Positions 24,200-35,345 of a stretch of DNA of 64,000 bases are shown here, in pieces. Source of the stretch: Straminergon stramineum (lineage: Eukaryota; Streptophyta; Bryopsida; Hypnales; Calliergonaceae); NCBI GenBank assembly GCA_963920665.1, contig OY987269.1:23500501-23564500 (forward strand), read 5' to 3'. Within the stretch, counting starts at the first letter, position 1. Every line of letters starts with the position of its first letter. The notes beneath the pieces were generated by a model, which was given only the letters and a program-made list of their open reading frames with translations, ran no database searches and was not told the DNA's origin. The position numbers and the translations under genes are program-made.

Positions 24200-26460
24200 G
24201 AGATTCCATGTGTTTACATGGGCTAGGATCCACATGTACTCCCTCGATTTCCAATTGCAATCATTCCACTATCAAGGACTTCAAGGGAAAACTTCCAAGC
24301 ATGTATACTACTCTTGAAGCTTTTTGTGACAAAAAACTCCACAACTTCTACAACCATAAAATCCAAATTTCAATGAAAAAGATGATTGATATATTGCCTA
24401 ATTTGTCAAATTATGTCTACAACTATTGTAATTTTATTCACCTACAATTATTGCACAATTAAATGCTTTAGCTACCAAAGGATTAAACTATGGCCTTAAC
24501 TGTAGCTATTAAAAAAAGTATATTGGTAATTTCCAACAACATAAGGAAAAACATGGTGGACAATGTGAACTCATTAGATGACAAATCTAGAATCAATATC
24601 ATTACCAAAGAAGAATGGAAGCAATTAGGACAGCCAAAACTTTCTTCAATACCATTCAATCTAAAGATGACCAATGGTAGCATTACCAAATCCAATCCTT
24701 CTCATTGAAGGACACCAAACTCTACACTCATGATATCTTGTGAGTGATTACCTTCATAGGAATTGTCTAAGCGACAATCAAATCCAACTATTGTGCTATA
24801 CTAGCTAGGTGGTTTGTAGTTATGTTATCCCAAAGTCATCAATGATTGGACTAATAACCAACTACAAACTAAAAGCAAGGGGCTAGTGCATATAAACTAT
24901 TTCAATCTTTAAATAGGGTTGAAGCTAATAATCCCAATATAATAGCTTGTATTATAATTTTGTGGATGGTATTATCAATGAAAGAGTAGTGTTTTTTGTG
25001 TCTTTGTATCTGGCATGTGCCATAGGATGGAATACCATGTCACTTTAATCACACATCCAACTTCATGTCAAGGCTAAATTCCTAGAACTTATGTTGAAAG
25101 AATTACCTAGTACCATAATTGTTGATGCAACACTAATTCATGAGAAATCCAAGTTTATAGATGTGACTCAATCCTAGACACACAATGAGAAGGACAAAAT
25201 TCTTAATCTCACTATGGGTATGAACTTTGACCTCTAATACCTCAAACTCAATGCAATTATACGCTTGATTCTTGCTAAAAAAAAGTCTCTTCTTGTAAAT
25301 CCTACTTGGGGCAAACCTATGTTAACATCTTTAAAACCAAGTCAATACAAAGATAGGGGTTATTTTATCCAATAATTTGTAAGAAATCAACCACTTAAAA
25401 AGCTGAGTAGTTCCCAAATACCCTTCAAAAACTATATAGAAAATATAGCAAAAATATTCACCAAATACCTATAGAATATTTTATAATTATTCAGATTTTA
25501 AGAATTATATTCTTATAATGTTTTTATATTTCATATGCCGTCTCTAAATATGCTTTGAACATACATGGGGCAATTAAGTCATAGTAAGTGTCTCCTTTGA
25601 GAAATCCTTCTTGAACAAAAACTCAAATTTATCCTTAGATGTTATTGAGGTGTCACATGAGGATTCTTAAGGGATTACCAATCATATTTGCACTGAATAA
25701 TTTGAACATAATCTTGATGTTCTACAAGCTCAAAAGGACTAGTGACAAATGAATCCTAATTGTGCCCATGTGACAAAAGAGGATTTACAAAAGCTCCTCA
25801 AGGGTGGTTTGTAGGATAAAACAAGCAAGCTTTCTAGCTTTCTCCTACACCGTACTTGTTGTTCCCCAAAAGAATGAAAATTTGAATTCATTCCAATAGT
25901 TGAATGTGACAACCAAGAAAGACCCTACCCCGATGCCTATTGAAGTCCTAGATGTTGTGGTTAAATAGGCCATTTATTTCTTTATGAATGGTTTTGTTGG
26001 ACACTATCAAATCGAAATTTGGAAATTTAGCAAGAACAATACCATTTTTATTGCCAAATGGAGTGCCTAAGTTTGGGTTTTCATTACTTTTGCTCTCAAA
26101 AACATGCAACTACCTATCAATGAATAGTCAATGATGCGTTTAAGGAAAATTGAAACAATATGGAGATCTTTTTTTTGTCTTTTGTAAGGATAGATGCACC
26201 AGCCTTCCTTCTATTTTGTGTGTTGGTTAATGTCTATTTCAAAAGCTCTCACATTACAATGTTAGTGAATGATAGTGGCAGTGACCACACTTGGTTTGAG
26301 AAATTTCAAATATTGTATTATAAAAGTACAAACTTTGATAGTGTAGATCATAAAAACACCTACTATTAACAATACAAAACCTACTATTAACACCTACTAG
26401 ACTACCCTTAATTGGACACCCTTGAACTACAAAATGCTTCAACTCTCATTGGTTGCTTCA
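24200..26460 (+). pseudogene. decayed Ty3/gypsy retrotransposon pol
   Basis: Two domains are recognisable despite many stops and frame changes. At about 24560-24850 is an aspartic-protease region: the segment around LDDKSRINIITKEEWKQLGQ, then a frameshift into LKDTKLYTHDIL and a later SNYCA block, in the order seen in plant gypsy proteases. At about 25845-26160 is a reverse-transcriptase core: VVPQKN, TKKDPTPMPIEVLDVV, FMNGFVGHYQIEI, NNTIFIAKW, VWVFITFALKN. The catalytic FLDD box near 26165 is degraded to FFLSF. RNase H and integrase are not recognisable and LTR boundaries were not found. The element is inactive. Confidence 0.85.
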
Positions 26461-26461
26461 A

Positions 26462-26961
26462 GAAACTCTTCAACTCCCACTGCCAGTTTACATTTGAAAA
26501 CTACAGTAGTATAGAGTTAGAGAAGATACTTTGGTAGAATTGGATCATTGAGCTGCCTGTGAGAACTTCTTTTGTAACTGGCGCCAGAAGGGTGAGGACA
26601 CCTTACACTCACCCCGCTACATCCACTCCCGCCAGGGCTGCACTTCATTTCACTGACCCGCCATGTTACGAAGCGCTTTGAAAATTTGAAAGATTTGGAC
26701 ACCAGAAGAGGGCGGGAGTTGAGATCTGTCTCGCACCCGCGGTTCATGAGGTGTTTTCGGCGAGTTTCTCAGTGGCTTATTTCTAGATGCTACATTCAAT
26801 GTCCACTCAATAGGCAGATTGACGTAGTGTAGAATATTTGTATTTCGATAGTTCATTGATTTCAATTCATTCGCGGTTTGCACCCTTTAAGTTCACTCTG
26901 ATTTTGGTGGGTTGAGGGGATCGTGGGTCCACCTGATAGTTCGCCTGATAGTTCGCCCGCG
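26462..26961 (+). promoter_or_regulatory. upstream region of ZIP4
   Basis: GC content rises from about 26550 towards the ZIP4 start, consistent with promoter plus 5' UTR. The reading frame is open upstream of the chosen ATG to a GTG at 26923, but no ATG occurs there. I cannot place a TATA box with confidence. Confidence 0.4.
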
Positions 26962-29900
26962 ATGAAAATCCACGAGTTACCGAGTGACGATATGGAAACT
27001 CCAACCAACGAAGCACTTAAACGAATGGAGGAGATCGTGAATGAAATTGAAGGGTTACCTGCTAAGTCGCTCAGTGCTAACTACGGTGCGCAACTTCGTC
27101 GCTGTCTGGAGAGTTTTGCAGAAGCTGAATTTGCTGAAGAGCAGCGGATTAATGCGTGGCGGTTGAGTTACCGTTTATGGAACACCAGCGTGGATATAGT
27201 GAACAACCTGGAGGGTGATCAAGAACTCAACGAGGACCACGCAGAGCTTCGTCAGATTGCAAGCGACCTTTTGGCCATAGCTGGCGCTATTGGAAACTCT
27301 CGCTCCAGGTTTGTGAGGATAGCCATTTTTTTTTTCAAAACTGGTTGCGCGTGGCACAAACTCAGGAAATATCTGAAAGCATCGGCGTGTTTTGAAAACG
27401 CATTCGAGCATTGCTTCAAGCAAGATAGCTGGACTTCCCAGTCTTCAACTACCAGAGAGATTGATTTTTTCTTGGACTTGTTCTTAGCCCGAGCCAGAAC
27501 GGCTTGGGAGCTCGGTGGCCAAACCCTTGCATGTAGTCTGTTGGGAAGAGCACGAGGCCTACTTTCTACTAATGCCGCAGACCGCCATGCAGAATTAGCA
27601 GAGCAATATTTACACTTCGGGAAGTCTCTTCTGATGAAGGATGACACTGATTCTCACGCTGAGTCTGTTCGGTATATGGAGGTCGGTTTGGACATCTGTT
27701 CCAAGGCTCTTAGCATTTCTCAGGTCAATGAGGATGATAAAACGAACCTGGAGAGGCTGAAACACCGAATCCTGCGTAATCTGGCAGCTGGTCAGTTACA
27801 AAATGAAAATTACGAGAGTGCTCTGCGGTGCGTTGATGCGTTGAGACTAACAACAGATCATTCAAGCACGTCCTACTTTGCTCTAAGAGCTTTAGCGAAA
27901 TTGGGACGGCATGATGAGGTTGAGTGTGAGCTTTTCACACTTGTCGGTCACGCTGGGGAACAGATTGATATTTATATCTCTGCACTCGAGATAGTCATTC
28001 AAGAGTGTGGAAATATTGATGCTGTTGAGAAGGCATTTTTCATTCTCCTGGAGCATTTCGGTCCAGACACGGAGCAGCTCCCTGCCAAAGTTCTCGAGAA
28101 GTTGCTGCGGCAGGAGCCGTCTGATGATCCAAGTTGCATTAATCGAGTTGAACTGGCTTTGAAAATCGCTTGTGACAAGAAGATTCTTACAGCTCTAATG
28201 GCAGAAAACGACGTCCTGGTTTTGGAGGACAGGCGAGAGCAGACTGCACAAAATCAACATCAATTTGTCCACACGCTTCTCTGGACCAGGTAACTTCTTT
28301 AAAAAATCCATGGCCCTGTATTTGGTAGCTTGTTTTCCTTTGCAGCTGCTGAAGATACTCTTTCAGCAGATAGAAACAACATATTGAAATGAAAATTTGT
28401 TCAGCATCACGCATACAATTAACCTCCTTGTGCTTCAATATGCTCCCACTGTAAAAGAGTTATACATTTATGATCTGTCACCTGTGCCGAGAGGTTCTGA
28501 TAAGGACGACTCCAGCTAGACAATTGGAAGTCTCATTTTGATGCACGTCCTTTCAGTGGCTCCGAACATTTTCAAGCAAAGTTGTACAAGACCAGCCTTC
28601 GACTCTTCGAAGCTTCAATGCTGTATATAGTGCGAGACGGCAAAGGTTGCATGCTCGAGGCCAAGTCCCTCCGTATTCTTTGTCTTTGCCATATGGCTCT
28701 GTCTCAACTCGAACGAGCTGCGGAAGTCATTGATAGAGCGGAGAAGGTATAGAATCAAATGGAAGCTGTCCGGCTAATTTATTTTCGGTGATTCCAGAAG
28801 TTCTCCAATTCAAAAAATCCTCGACATGTCATTAGAGTCTAGACTGCAGGCTACATCGAGCTGAAGAAGCCAACCTTGAATTATAAGCAAGCCACATGCT
28901 CCGAGTTGTAGCATAGTGATCCTAATTGAAAATCTTGACAAATTCTCTTTCACGAGCCGAATCATATAATTAATGATGTTCTGCGTTTTGTCGTTATTGA
29001 CAGATCGATCCGAGCATTGCAAGCATATTTCTCAAGGTACTGAATACATGTCCTTCACATCGTGTAGAGAAACCACATAATCAACAAGATCATAATTACT
29101 GGATATTGATCATGAATCGTTCTTCCTTGCGGAAATCTTTATCACTTCGCCGCCAGTGAAGTTGCTGATCTTGACGTTTGTTGAGGCAGTTCAAGATCGT
29201 ATTGCAAACAAGAGATGAAAAAGAGTCTTCCAAGCAAGTCGAGAGGATGGTGAAGTGCCCCGATTTTGAGCCTGAGTTCTTGAATCTTGCGTGCCACGAA
29301 GCCATTGCTTGCAAAATGATCACAGTTGCTGTTGCTGCACTTAGCGGCATGCTAACCTTATACTCTTCCGAACGAATTCCGGCCACTGGAGAAGTCGTCG
29401 TTCTCAGAAATCTCATTTTGCTACTTGTCCAAGGAAAAAACAAACGGAGTGACATATTAAAGTACTTCAAGCACGCTCAGAAGCGGCTGCAAGATGCAGG
29501 GAGTGAGAAATTCTTTGGTGCTGGAAGCAATGGAGAAAGAGAAGCAAAATGGTTTTCGGGTGCAGCTTGGAACCAGGCCATAGAATGTGGCAGAGACGAA
29601 GACTGGAAGTCATGTTTTGAGTTTTACGCGATTTCTTCAAACTTCTACTCTGAGCTTCCCCCGTCCCCAGGTAGTCTCCAGTTCGTGCAAACTGCCCTGC
29701 TGCTTTCGGTATCGGCTTTACTTGCAACAAAAGATATGAACGAGAACGAGGGGCTTCATATGGCAACGACCTACCTGGACAAATGTCAACTGGTACGATC
29801 TATCATGAACCTGGCACCACTTCTTGATTTCAGCTGGATGTGTTCAATGCAGTCACGCATTTCCGCTTCCTATAGGTGCACGGGGCTCTTGAGGCCATGC

Positions 29901-30675
29901 CAGACCCTGGCATCATGATCGACGAAAGCTATGTTATCCACCTGAATATGCTGCTATTCGAACTCAAAGGCAAAGCGAAAGATTATGTAGAACAGCTCAA
30001 AATTTTGAAACGATGCAGTAGCATTCCAGGGTTTACAGCTGAACACTTTTTCAAAATGGGCCTGGAGGCCTCGGAAAGTAGAGAACCTGGTATGGAAGTT
30101 GCAACTGCCTCATTCCGCATGTGCCTAACCCTAACCCTTAGTGCTCCAAACCCCGACTACAAAATAGTTGCTGCAGTCATCAGAAAGATGATCAGTCTGG
30201 CAAGCAGCCGCTGCAAAGATGGCCCAGAGGTGAGTCCTTCATCTCAGTCCTCCTTATTTTTAAGCTCCCAGTCCCAATAGGTGCCTGAGCATGTAGCCCA
30301 GAATGGAAGCGAGACATTCTTTCCGTTTACCATGCACGTTACTCCAGTTATATCAGCTATTGCCTGGTTGTTGATGTGACGACGTGAATGGACTTATTCC
30401 AGGTACTCGACCTCTACAAGCAAGCACAACAAATCTTCTCGGGGTTGGGTGAACAGGTGTATCCTCAACACGAAGCTCAGTGGCTCGTTTCCACTGCCTG
30501 GAACAGAGGTGCACTATACCTAAAATTGCAGAAATATGACACTGCTGAACTGTGGATGGGAGTTGCTCTAGAGCTGCTTAAGCACGTTCCTGCCATGGAA
30601 ACTCATAGACCTTCTATGATGGAAAACTTAACCGAGCTTCTTCGGCTAAAAGCACCCTTCTGCAGTGCAGAATAG
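26962..30675 (+). CDS. ZIP4: meiotic crossover protein ZIP4/SPO22-like (TPR), six exons
   Basis: ZIP4 (SPO22; TEX11 in mammals) is a TPR scaffold of the ZMM group. It acts on meiotic chromosomes to promote interference-sensitive crossovers and complete synapsis. Exons are 26962-28289, 28557-28746, 29004-29036, 29190-29792, 29876-30229 and 30403-30675. Every junction is GT-AG and the frame is kept, giving 926 aa, close to the Arabidopsis protein. Family segments are visible in order: RLWNTSVDIVNN, FFFKTGCAWHKLRKY, the SPO22 block ending SYFALRALAKLGRHDEVE, FEASMLYIVRD, RILCLCHMALSQLERA, then IASIFLKFKIVLQ across a 33-bp exon and its neighbour. Near the end are EVVVLRNLILLLVQ, REAKWFSGAAWNQAIECG, and finally WLVSTAWNRGALYLKLQKYDTAELW. 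The ATG at 26962 is the first in frame. The exon 5 acceptor at 29875/29876 is chosen because an upstream AG would add an in-frame stop. Expression is probably limited to meiosis. Confidence 0.95.
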
Positions 30676-31542
30676 GATTTGATATGACGGAACCTTGTAT
30701 TTTGGTCAACTATCATAGCAATGCGTGAACATTCAATCAAGTGTCACCTCTTCCTGGACATTATATGCCTGAACTAAATCTGCAACGCATTAACAGCCAT
30801 CCGTCTAAGTTTTCCAAAAAATGCACCAGTGGGTGCTTCAGAAGTACTGAAAGCAGACATTTATGCCAAAGAACAGCATGTGCGACTCCGTTCTTGCATA
30901 AGAAATACAAAGGGAAAACTTGCTACATCCAGTAGCAAATGAAATCTTTTAAAAGAATCTTGAAGAAGCTCTCGGACGTCGATTTTCTCTTTGAGCTTTT
31001 CTCTTATAAGCAAGGTGTAATCCTTGTTAATAATCACTCTAATCAGGAAAAATCATAGCTCAGGGACTCTCACTGGAGCCACTTCTAGTTCCTCCAGACG
31101 TCAATTGTTTTCATGTTTGAATCCTTACATGAAATCCAAGACACACTGCAAGGCGCCGCTGCTGATAAAATTGTGTCAATACTCACCCGTACACTTCATG
31201 ACAGGGAAGCTTCGAAAAAATAATGAATCCTGTTCACAAGAATGGGTCCTGTCTCAGGCACGCGTCAAGTACTTGTTAGGACAAATCAGAGCCATCAACT
31301 TTGTCTGTCCTGTAAGTAATCCTCTGCACGTAACCTGCAAAACCATCGCCCGACTTCTTCAGGTATTGCTCGCTTCCCCGTACACACATTCTAAGTGTAA
31401 GAGACTCAGTTTCCGCTCTTTCAAAGGAAGCACTACGAGAAAGAGTCTAAATGAGTGCCTCTCATGAGGTTTCATGAATTGCAGTGAAAGGGGTTTGGGG
31501 CTTTGGCAAACACGAACTCTTTTGGTTCTACATGTTTATGGA
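30676..31542. other. intergenic region between convergent genes
   Basis: ZIP4 (+) and the zinc-finger gene (-) converge across about 870 bp. This must hold both 3' UTRs. Open frames here (for example 31024-31467 on +) show no domain, no convincing start context and no continuity with either gene, so none is called. Confidence 0.5.
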
Positions 31543-32369
31543 TCACGTCTCATCGATATTGAACTGCACTGCGATTTTCACAACATGAGCCGCGAACTTG
31601 GAAGCAGAAAGTGAGAGCGAGAGAGACAGAATAGAGTAGGATTTCGTACCTGTGCCTGTACAAGCAATGCACGTGCTGATGACTTCTTTGCCTCGTTTCC
31701 GGTAAAAGCTCACCTCCCCTGTGCCTTGACACCGTGAACACTTGGCCGTCCATTGGTACATGGGGTCCTTACAATCCTGCGATTGCAAAGCAGATAGGAA
31801 CACAGTCAAATTGCGCCAGCTAAGACCTAAATCCTTAAAACGAAAGACAAATCTGATTGCTTGCGGGGAAGGGCTTGCCCAGTGCTTGCGAGATGTCGAC
31901 AGGATTGAGCAGAAGCCAAAGATAAGTATAAGAAGAAGCAAACCTCTAATTCGGGATTACAATTCAGCATGGCGTCCATCTCTTTCTTCGAGGCAGGCTC
32001 GGTTCCTGGATAACCCAGGGGCAGCGGCAATGGCGTGTCCCCGCTGAGCGCACTTTCGTTGTGTTTTGACCACCTCTCTTTCGCCCCGGCTTTCACTTCT
32101 CGCTCGGTTTCGCCCTGCCCCCGTCCGACGCGTGACGTCGACGGCCACTGAAAATCGGCAAAACCGGGGGGCGGCTGCTGCTGATTCGGGAAGGCGGGAT
32201 CCAAAGCGGCAATTGTTCGAGACGAAAGCTTGGCTGGCTCTCTCCATCTACCCCTAGCTAATAATTGCGACGACGCAGCACCACCATTGAGAGGCGTCGT
32301 CCCCGCTCGACCAAGTGCCAACGCTTGCCCTGATTCCAACCCATGAAGACTTGCGGCAACGCCAAACAT
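31543..32369 (-). CDS. small DnaJ-type zinc-finger (CXXCXGXG) protein, three exons
   Basis: Exon 1 is 32369-31944 (142 codons), exon 2 is 31776-31650, and the proposed exon 3 is 31568-31543, giving 192 aa. Exon 2 holds paired cysteine motifs CSRCQGTG (155-162) and CIACTGTG (178-185) around SFYRKRGKEVIS. This is half of the four-motif zinc domain of DnaJ, as found in small plant proteins related to BSD2-type chaperones. The first ~100 residues are Ala/Ser/Arg/Gly-rich and could be an organelle transit peptide. A conserved-looking YPGTEPASKKEMD stretch precedes the fingers. The last intron is uncertain: the 81-nt intron is a multiple of three and free of stops, so retention gives 219 aa ending at the same stop and reading through HVVKIAVQFNIDET. 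That tail looks more family-like. Probable role is protein folding or redox in an organelle (inference). Confidence 0.78.
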
Positions 32370-32954
32370 TTGATTGGATTTGATTTAATCGTCCAAATTC
32401 CTTAATTCCTCAATCCCTCTCTCCGTGACTCCTCAGGTTCGCAATATCTTCTTCCTCGCAGCAATTCCAAGCCTCCCACCACAACTAACTTACAGCCTCG
32501 TGAAACTCACAACGGCGGGTGCCGTGCTACCCACTGAACTGAACCCCTGCAATGGCTACTGCTGTCGAGGCATGCTGTCGAGCAATGCTGGACGGGAAAG
32601 AAGAACACACATCGGCGTCAGTATTGGTGGACGCCCCTAACGTACTGACGTGGCCAACGACGCCATTGAAGCTGCCGGGCGCAGGCAAGAGGTCCGCCGT
32701 GCTCTTTCGTTCCTGCTTTGACGACGGCGGCGGCGAACACCTGAGTTCTCCTTTCACCGGACAATAGCCATTTTCTCTGCCTCTCCTTTTCTCCTTCTAG
32801 TGTGAATGCGTCTGGAAGTGTTGACGTGGCAATACCTTTTCACACTTACAACGCATGCGACTTCTTTGTGTGAATGCGTCTTGCCACGTGCTGAAATTTT
32901 GTTCATTTCCTGGACTCTTGAGGCAGTTAGGCATCCTCAGCCCACTCCACCAAC
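32370..32954. promoter_or_regulatory. GC-rich upstream region of zinc-finger gene
   Basis: This region is GC-richer than the deserts and fits promoter/5' UTR of the minus-strand gene. A 71-codon plus-strand ORF (32552-32767) starts in a good plant context (GCAATGGCT) but shows no domain, no credible continuation and no homologue I recognise. It could be a short peptide, an antisense transcript or chance. A 12-bp repeat GTGAATGCGTCT recurs at about 32802 and about 32870. Confidence 0.35.
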
Positions 32955-33183
32955 TGCTCCTTCAAATAAACTTCTAACTTTTCACCAGTTTATAATTAGG
33001 ACTTGAAATTCTTGTCATTGAAAATGTATCTCAATGAACTTTGAATAGGGTCCAAATTTGGAGTGGAATGTGTTGCGGTAACTGTGATAAGCTTTGGTAA
33101 CTTTGGAATACATTTCCAATGATAAAAAAATTCTAGTTCTAATTATGAACCAGTGAAAAGTTAGACATTGATTTGGAAGAGCA
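32955..33183. mobile_element. 229-bp MITE with about 75-bp terminal inverted repeats
   Basis: The left arm runs from TGCTCCTTCAAATAAA through 'ctaacttttcaccagttta' and 'taattagga'. The reverse complement of the right arm reads TGCTCTTCCAAATCAA, 'ctaacttttcactggttca' and 'taattagaa', and continues to 'gaaaatgtat'/'gaaatgtat'. The centre is non-coding. The element lies just beyond the zinc-finger gene's upstream region. Target duplication not resolved. Confidence 0.8.
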
Positions 33184-34422
33184 CTTTGGGGAGTCGACTA
33201 GGGACACTCTTAGATCCTAGATGCCTTTATTCATCTCTTGATTAGATGTTTTGTAAAGATGCATTAAGAAAATCTTCAAGAACTAAATAAATTTGGTATT
33301 TAATTATAAAGACCAGTTGTGAATATATTTTGGATTGTTAGTTACATATACAAAATTTGATTAGCAATTACATTTTTTATATTTAAAACTATATAATAAG
33401 AAACACAAAATTAAAATTCCAATTATACTTGATTATGTTAATGTAAGAATCTTTTGAGTGGATAGAGGATGAGGTGCATTTCAATTAATGCAACACCCCC
33501 CCCCTCCATTCACTAAAAGCCCCCATGGAAAGTATCCATGCGATTCAAGAAATAAAAAGGACCCCCATTTAATTTTTTCTTAAAATATGGATTACCTCCC
33601 CCCCCTTAATTGTGATTAAATTTCTTTTTCACCCACTACCCCCCTCCTCCTATTTGTAATTCTGAGGGAGCTAGGTAATTGCAAACAATATGGGATATGT
33701 GAACATATGTATTCCATATGTACTGTTGTTTGTATCCGTTTTCCATATTTGTATCCATATCTCAAATCCATATTTGTGTCCAAATTTGTATTTCTTATTT
33801 TTCAAGATCAATAGTAGATCATAAGGGGAGGGGGTTCTTAAAAATATCTAATGGCTCTTTTTCTTTCCGGCGGGCGGTTAAATTTTCAAGAATGGCAGGT
33901 TTGCATCTTTTCAATGAAATTGTTTGCCTATTGCAATTTATTTCTCCAAAAAAATTGAAATCAACGACATGGGTGGTGGGTTGATCCCTCAATAAATGGT
34001 CCCCATTTTTCCTTCAAGGGAGGGGGGAACCAAAGCACATGATTATGTAATCACAAAAGATAGTCAAGCCTGTATTCCTTACTAGGCTACTAATATTTCA
34101 AAATTATTTGAGACTTTAAGAAGTTTAGCCTTTAGTGTTCTATGTCCATTGGAGTATTGTCTTCATCTATTGTCTTCCATCAATCTTTTGCCACTTCACT
34201 TGTTCCACGTCACTTTTGATTGTTTGTACCACTACAAAATTGTAAGAAGTTAATTATAACTATAGCCGAATTGAAAGCCAATTCTTATATTGAAGACACA
34301 ATGGGGAGCTATTGTACTAATAATTGAACTTCGTAAAAATTATTATATTTGTATTAGGATTAGTGTCTTTAAGGCATCACAAAAGCTCATTTAAGATTTG
34401 CAGTATAATGTGGTCGTTTTAC
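33184..34422. other. gene-free AT-rich sequence with C/G-run patches
   Basis: No gene is supported. Homopolymer-like C runs occur at about 33497-33505 and 33597-33605, and G-rich runs at about 33825 and 34015-34027. The opposed C-rich and G-rich borders might be remnants of another inverted-repeat element, but the match is too short to call. An 88-codon ORF at 33718-33984 has no recognisable motif. Confidence 0.4.
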
Positions 34423-35345
34423 TTAACCCCTAAAGTCCCAAGGCCATTTTTCTGTCAAAAACTACTCAAGACTACTAGTTCTCTTGCGTTCACCTAAGAA
34501 AACAAATTTTTTCTCTTAGAATCTAACCATAGGATCTTGTACTTGAATCATCTTAGATCATGTGGTAAAACTTTCATGAAGTTTGACCATATAGATTGGA
34601 AGATATTAGCATTCAAAGTTAGAAAAAAAAGTTTTTTGAACTCTTGCCTTCAATTTCAGATGACTTTGACTGCCATTTGTGGAATTTTTTTACACTATAG
34701 ACTTTGAATTAAAATTTTTTGGTCTTGAAGAATTGGGTTGAAAATCTAGGGAAAAAATTCAAAAAACACAAACTTGATTTTCATTCTTTAAAAAATTGTT
34801 AAGTAGAAGTAGGTCAAAGACTGAAAGAAAAACTAAATTGTCAATAGCTCTAAGATGGGATTAAAGTACAATAATCCCAATGGTGAGCTTGTTTGAGCAA
34901 TAAAACTTAAATTTTTCCAACAATTTCTTTTGAGAAATTATAAAAATTGCATTCAAAAATGAATCCTAAAAGTTATTTTTTTAAGAAGATGCTCCAATTG
35001 CTCGAAAAACAAGATTGTTCGTAACTTTCCCATTACAAATCCAAATGGAATGAATCCAAGCTTCCCATGTACATCAAATTTAAATCTATGAAAAAGAAAT
35101 TTTAAAAATTCTTAAGTTTTTTTATGTGAGGGGATTTCTACCCATTGCACCTTAAAAAAGGACTTTTTGTGCCATATCTTTTTCTCCTAGGCACTCATTG
35201 AAATGAAAATTATATTCCTAGGGAGCTAATGTGTTTTTCTATCTTCTCTAAAAGTTTCAAAAAATCATGTTGAATATTGAAATTGTTGGAGCTTGCTTGA
35301 AATCTATTTTGTCCCTTGAGGGCATACTAGGACTTTAGGGATTAA
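34423..35345. mobile_element. TTAA-flanked inverted-repeat element, copy K1
   Basis: TTAA at 34423-34426 is followed by CCCCTAAAGTCCCAAGGCC. The right end is GGACTTTAGGGA followed by TTAA at 35342-35345, so the ends are inverted (CCCCTAAAGTCC versus TCCCTAAAGTCC) inside a TTAA pair. The interior is non-coding. Blocks such as 'aaaaattgttaagtagaagt' and 'atagctctaagatgg' recur at 42459-43337. TTAA duplications are typical of piggyBac and Kolobok elements. The assignment is inference because TTAA is palindromic and could belong to the inverted repeat. Confidence 0.65.

Noticed and set aside
29821..29875. Earlier acceptor for ZIP4 exon 5 (after 'gatttcag')
   Set aside because: It would add a short stretch ending in an in-frame TAG directly before the GTG at 29876. 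The acceptor at 29875/29876 keeps the frame and family length.
31024..31467. 147-codon plus-strand ORF between ZIP4 and the zinc-finger gene
   Set aside because: Starts in AT-rich 3' flanking sequence, has no domain, and lies where two convergent 3' UTRs are expected.
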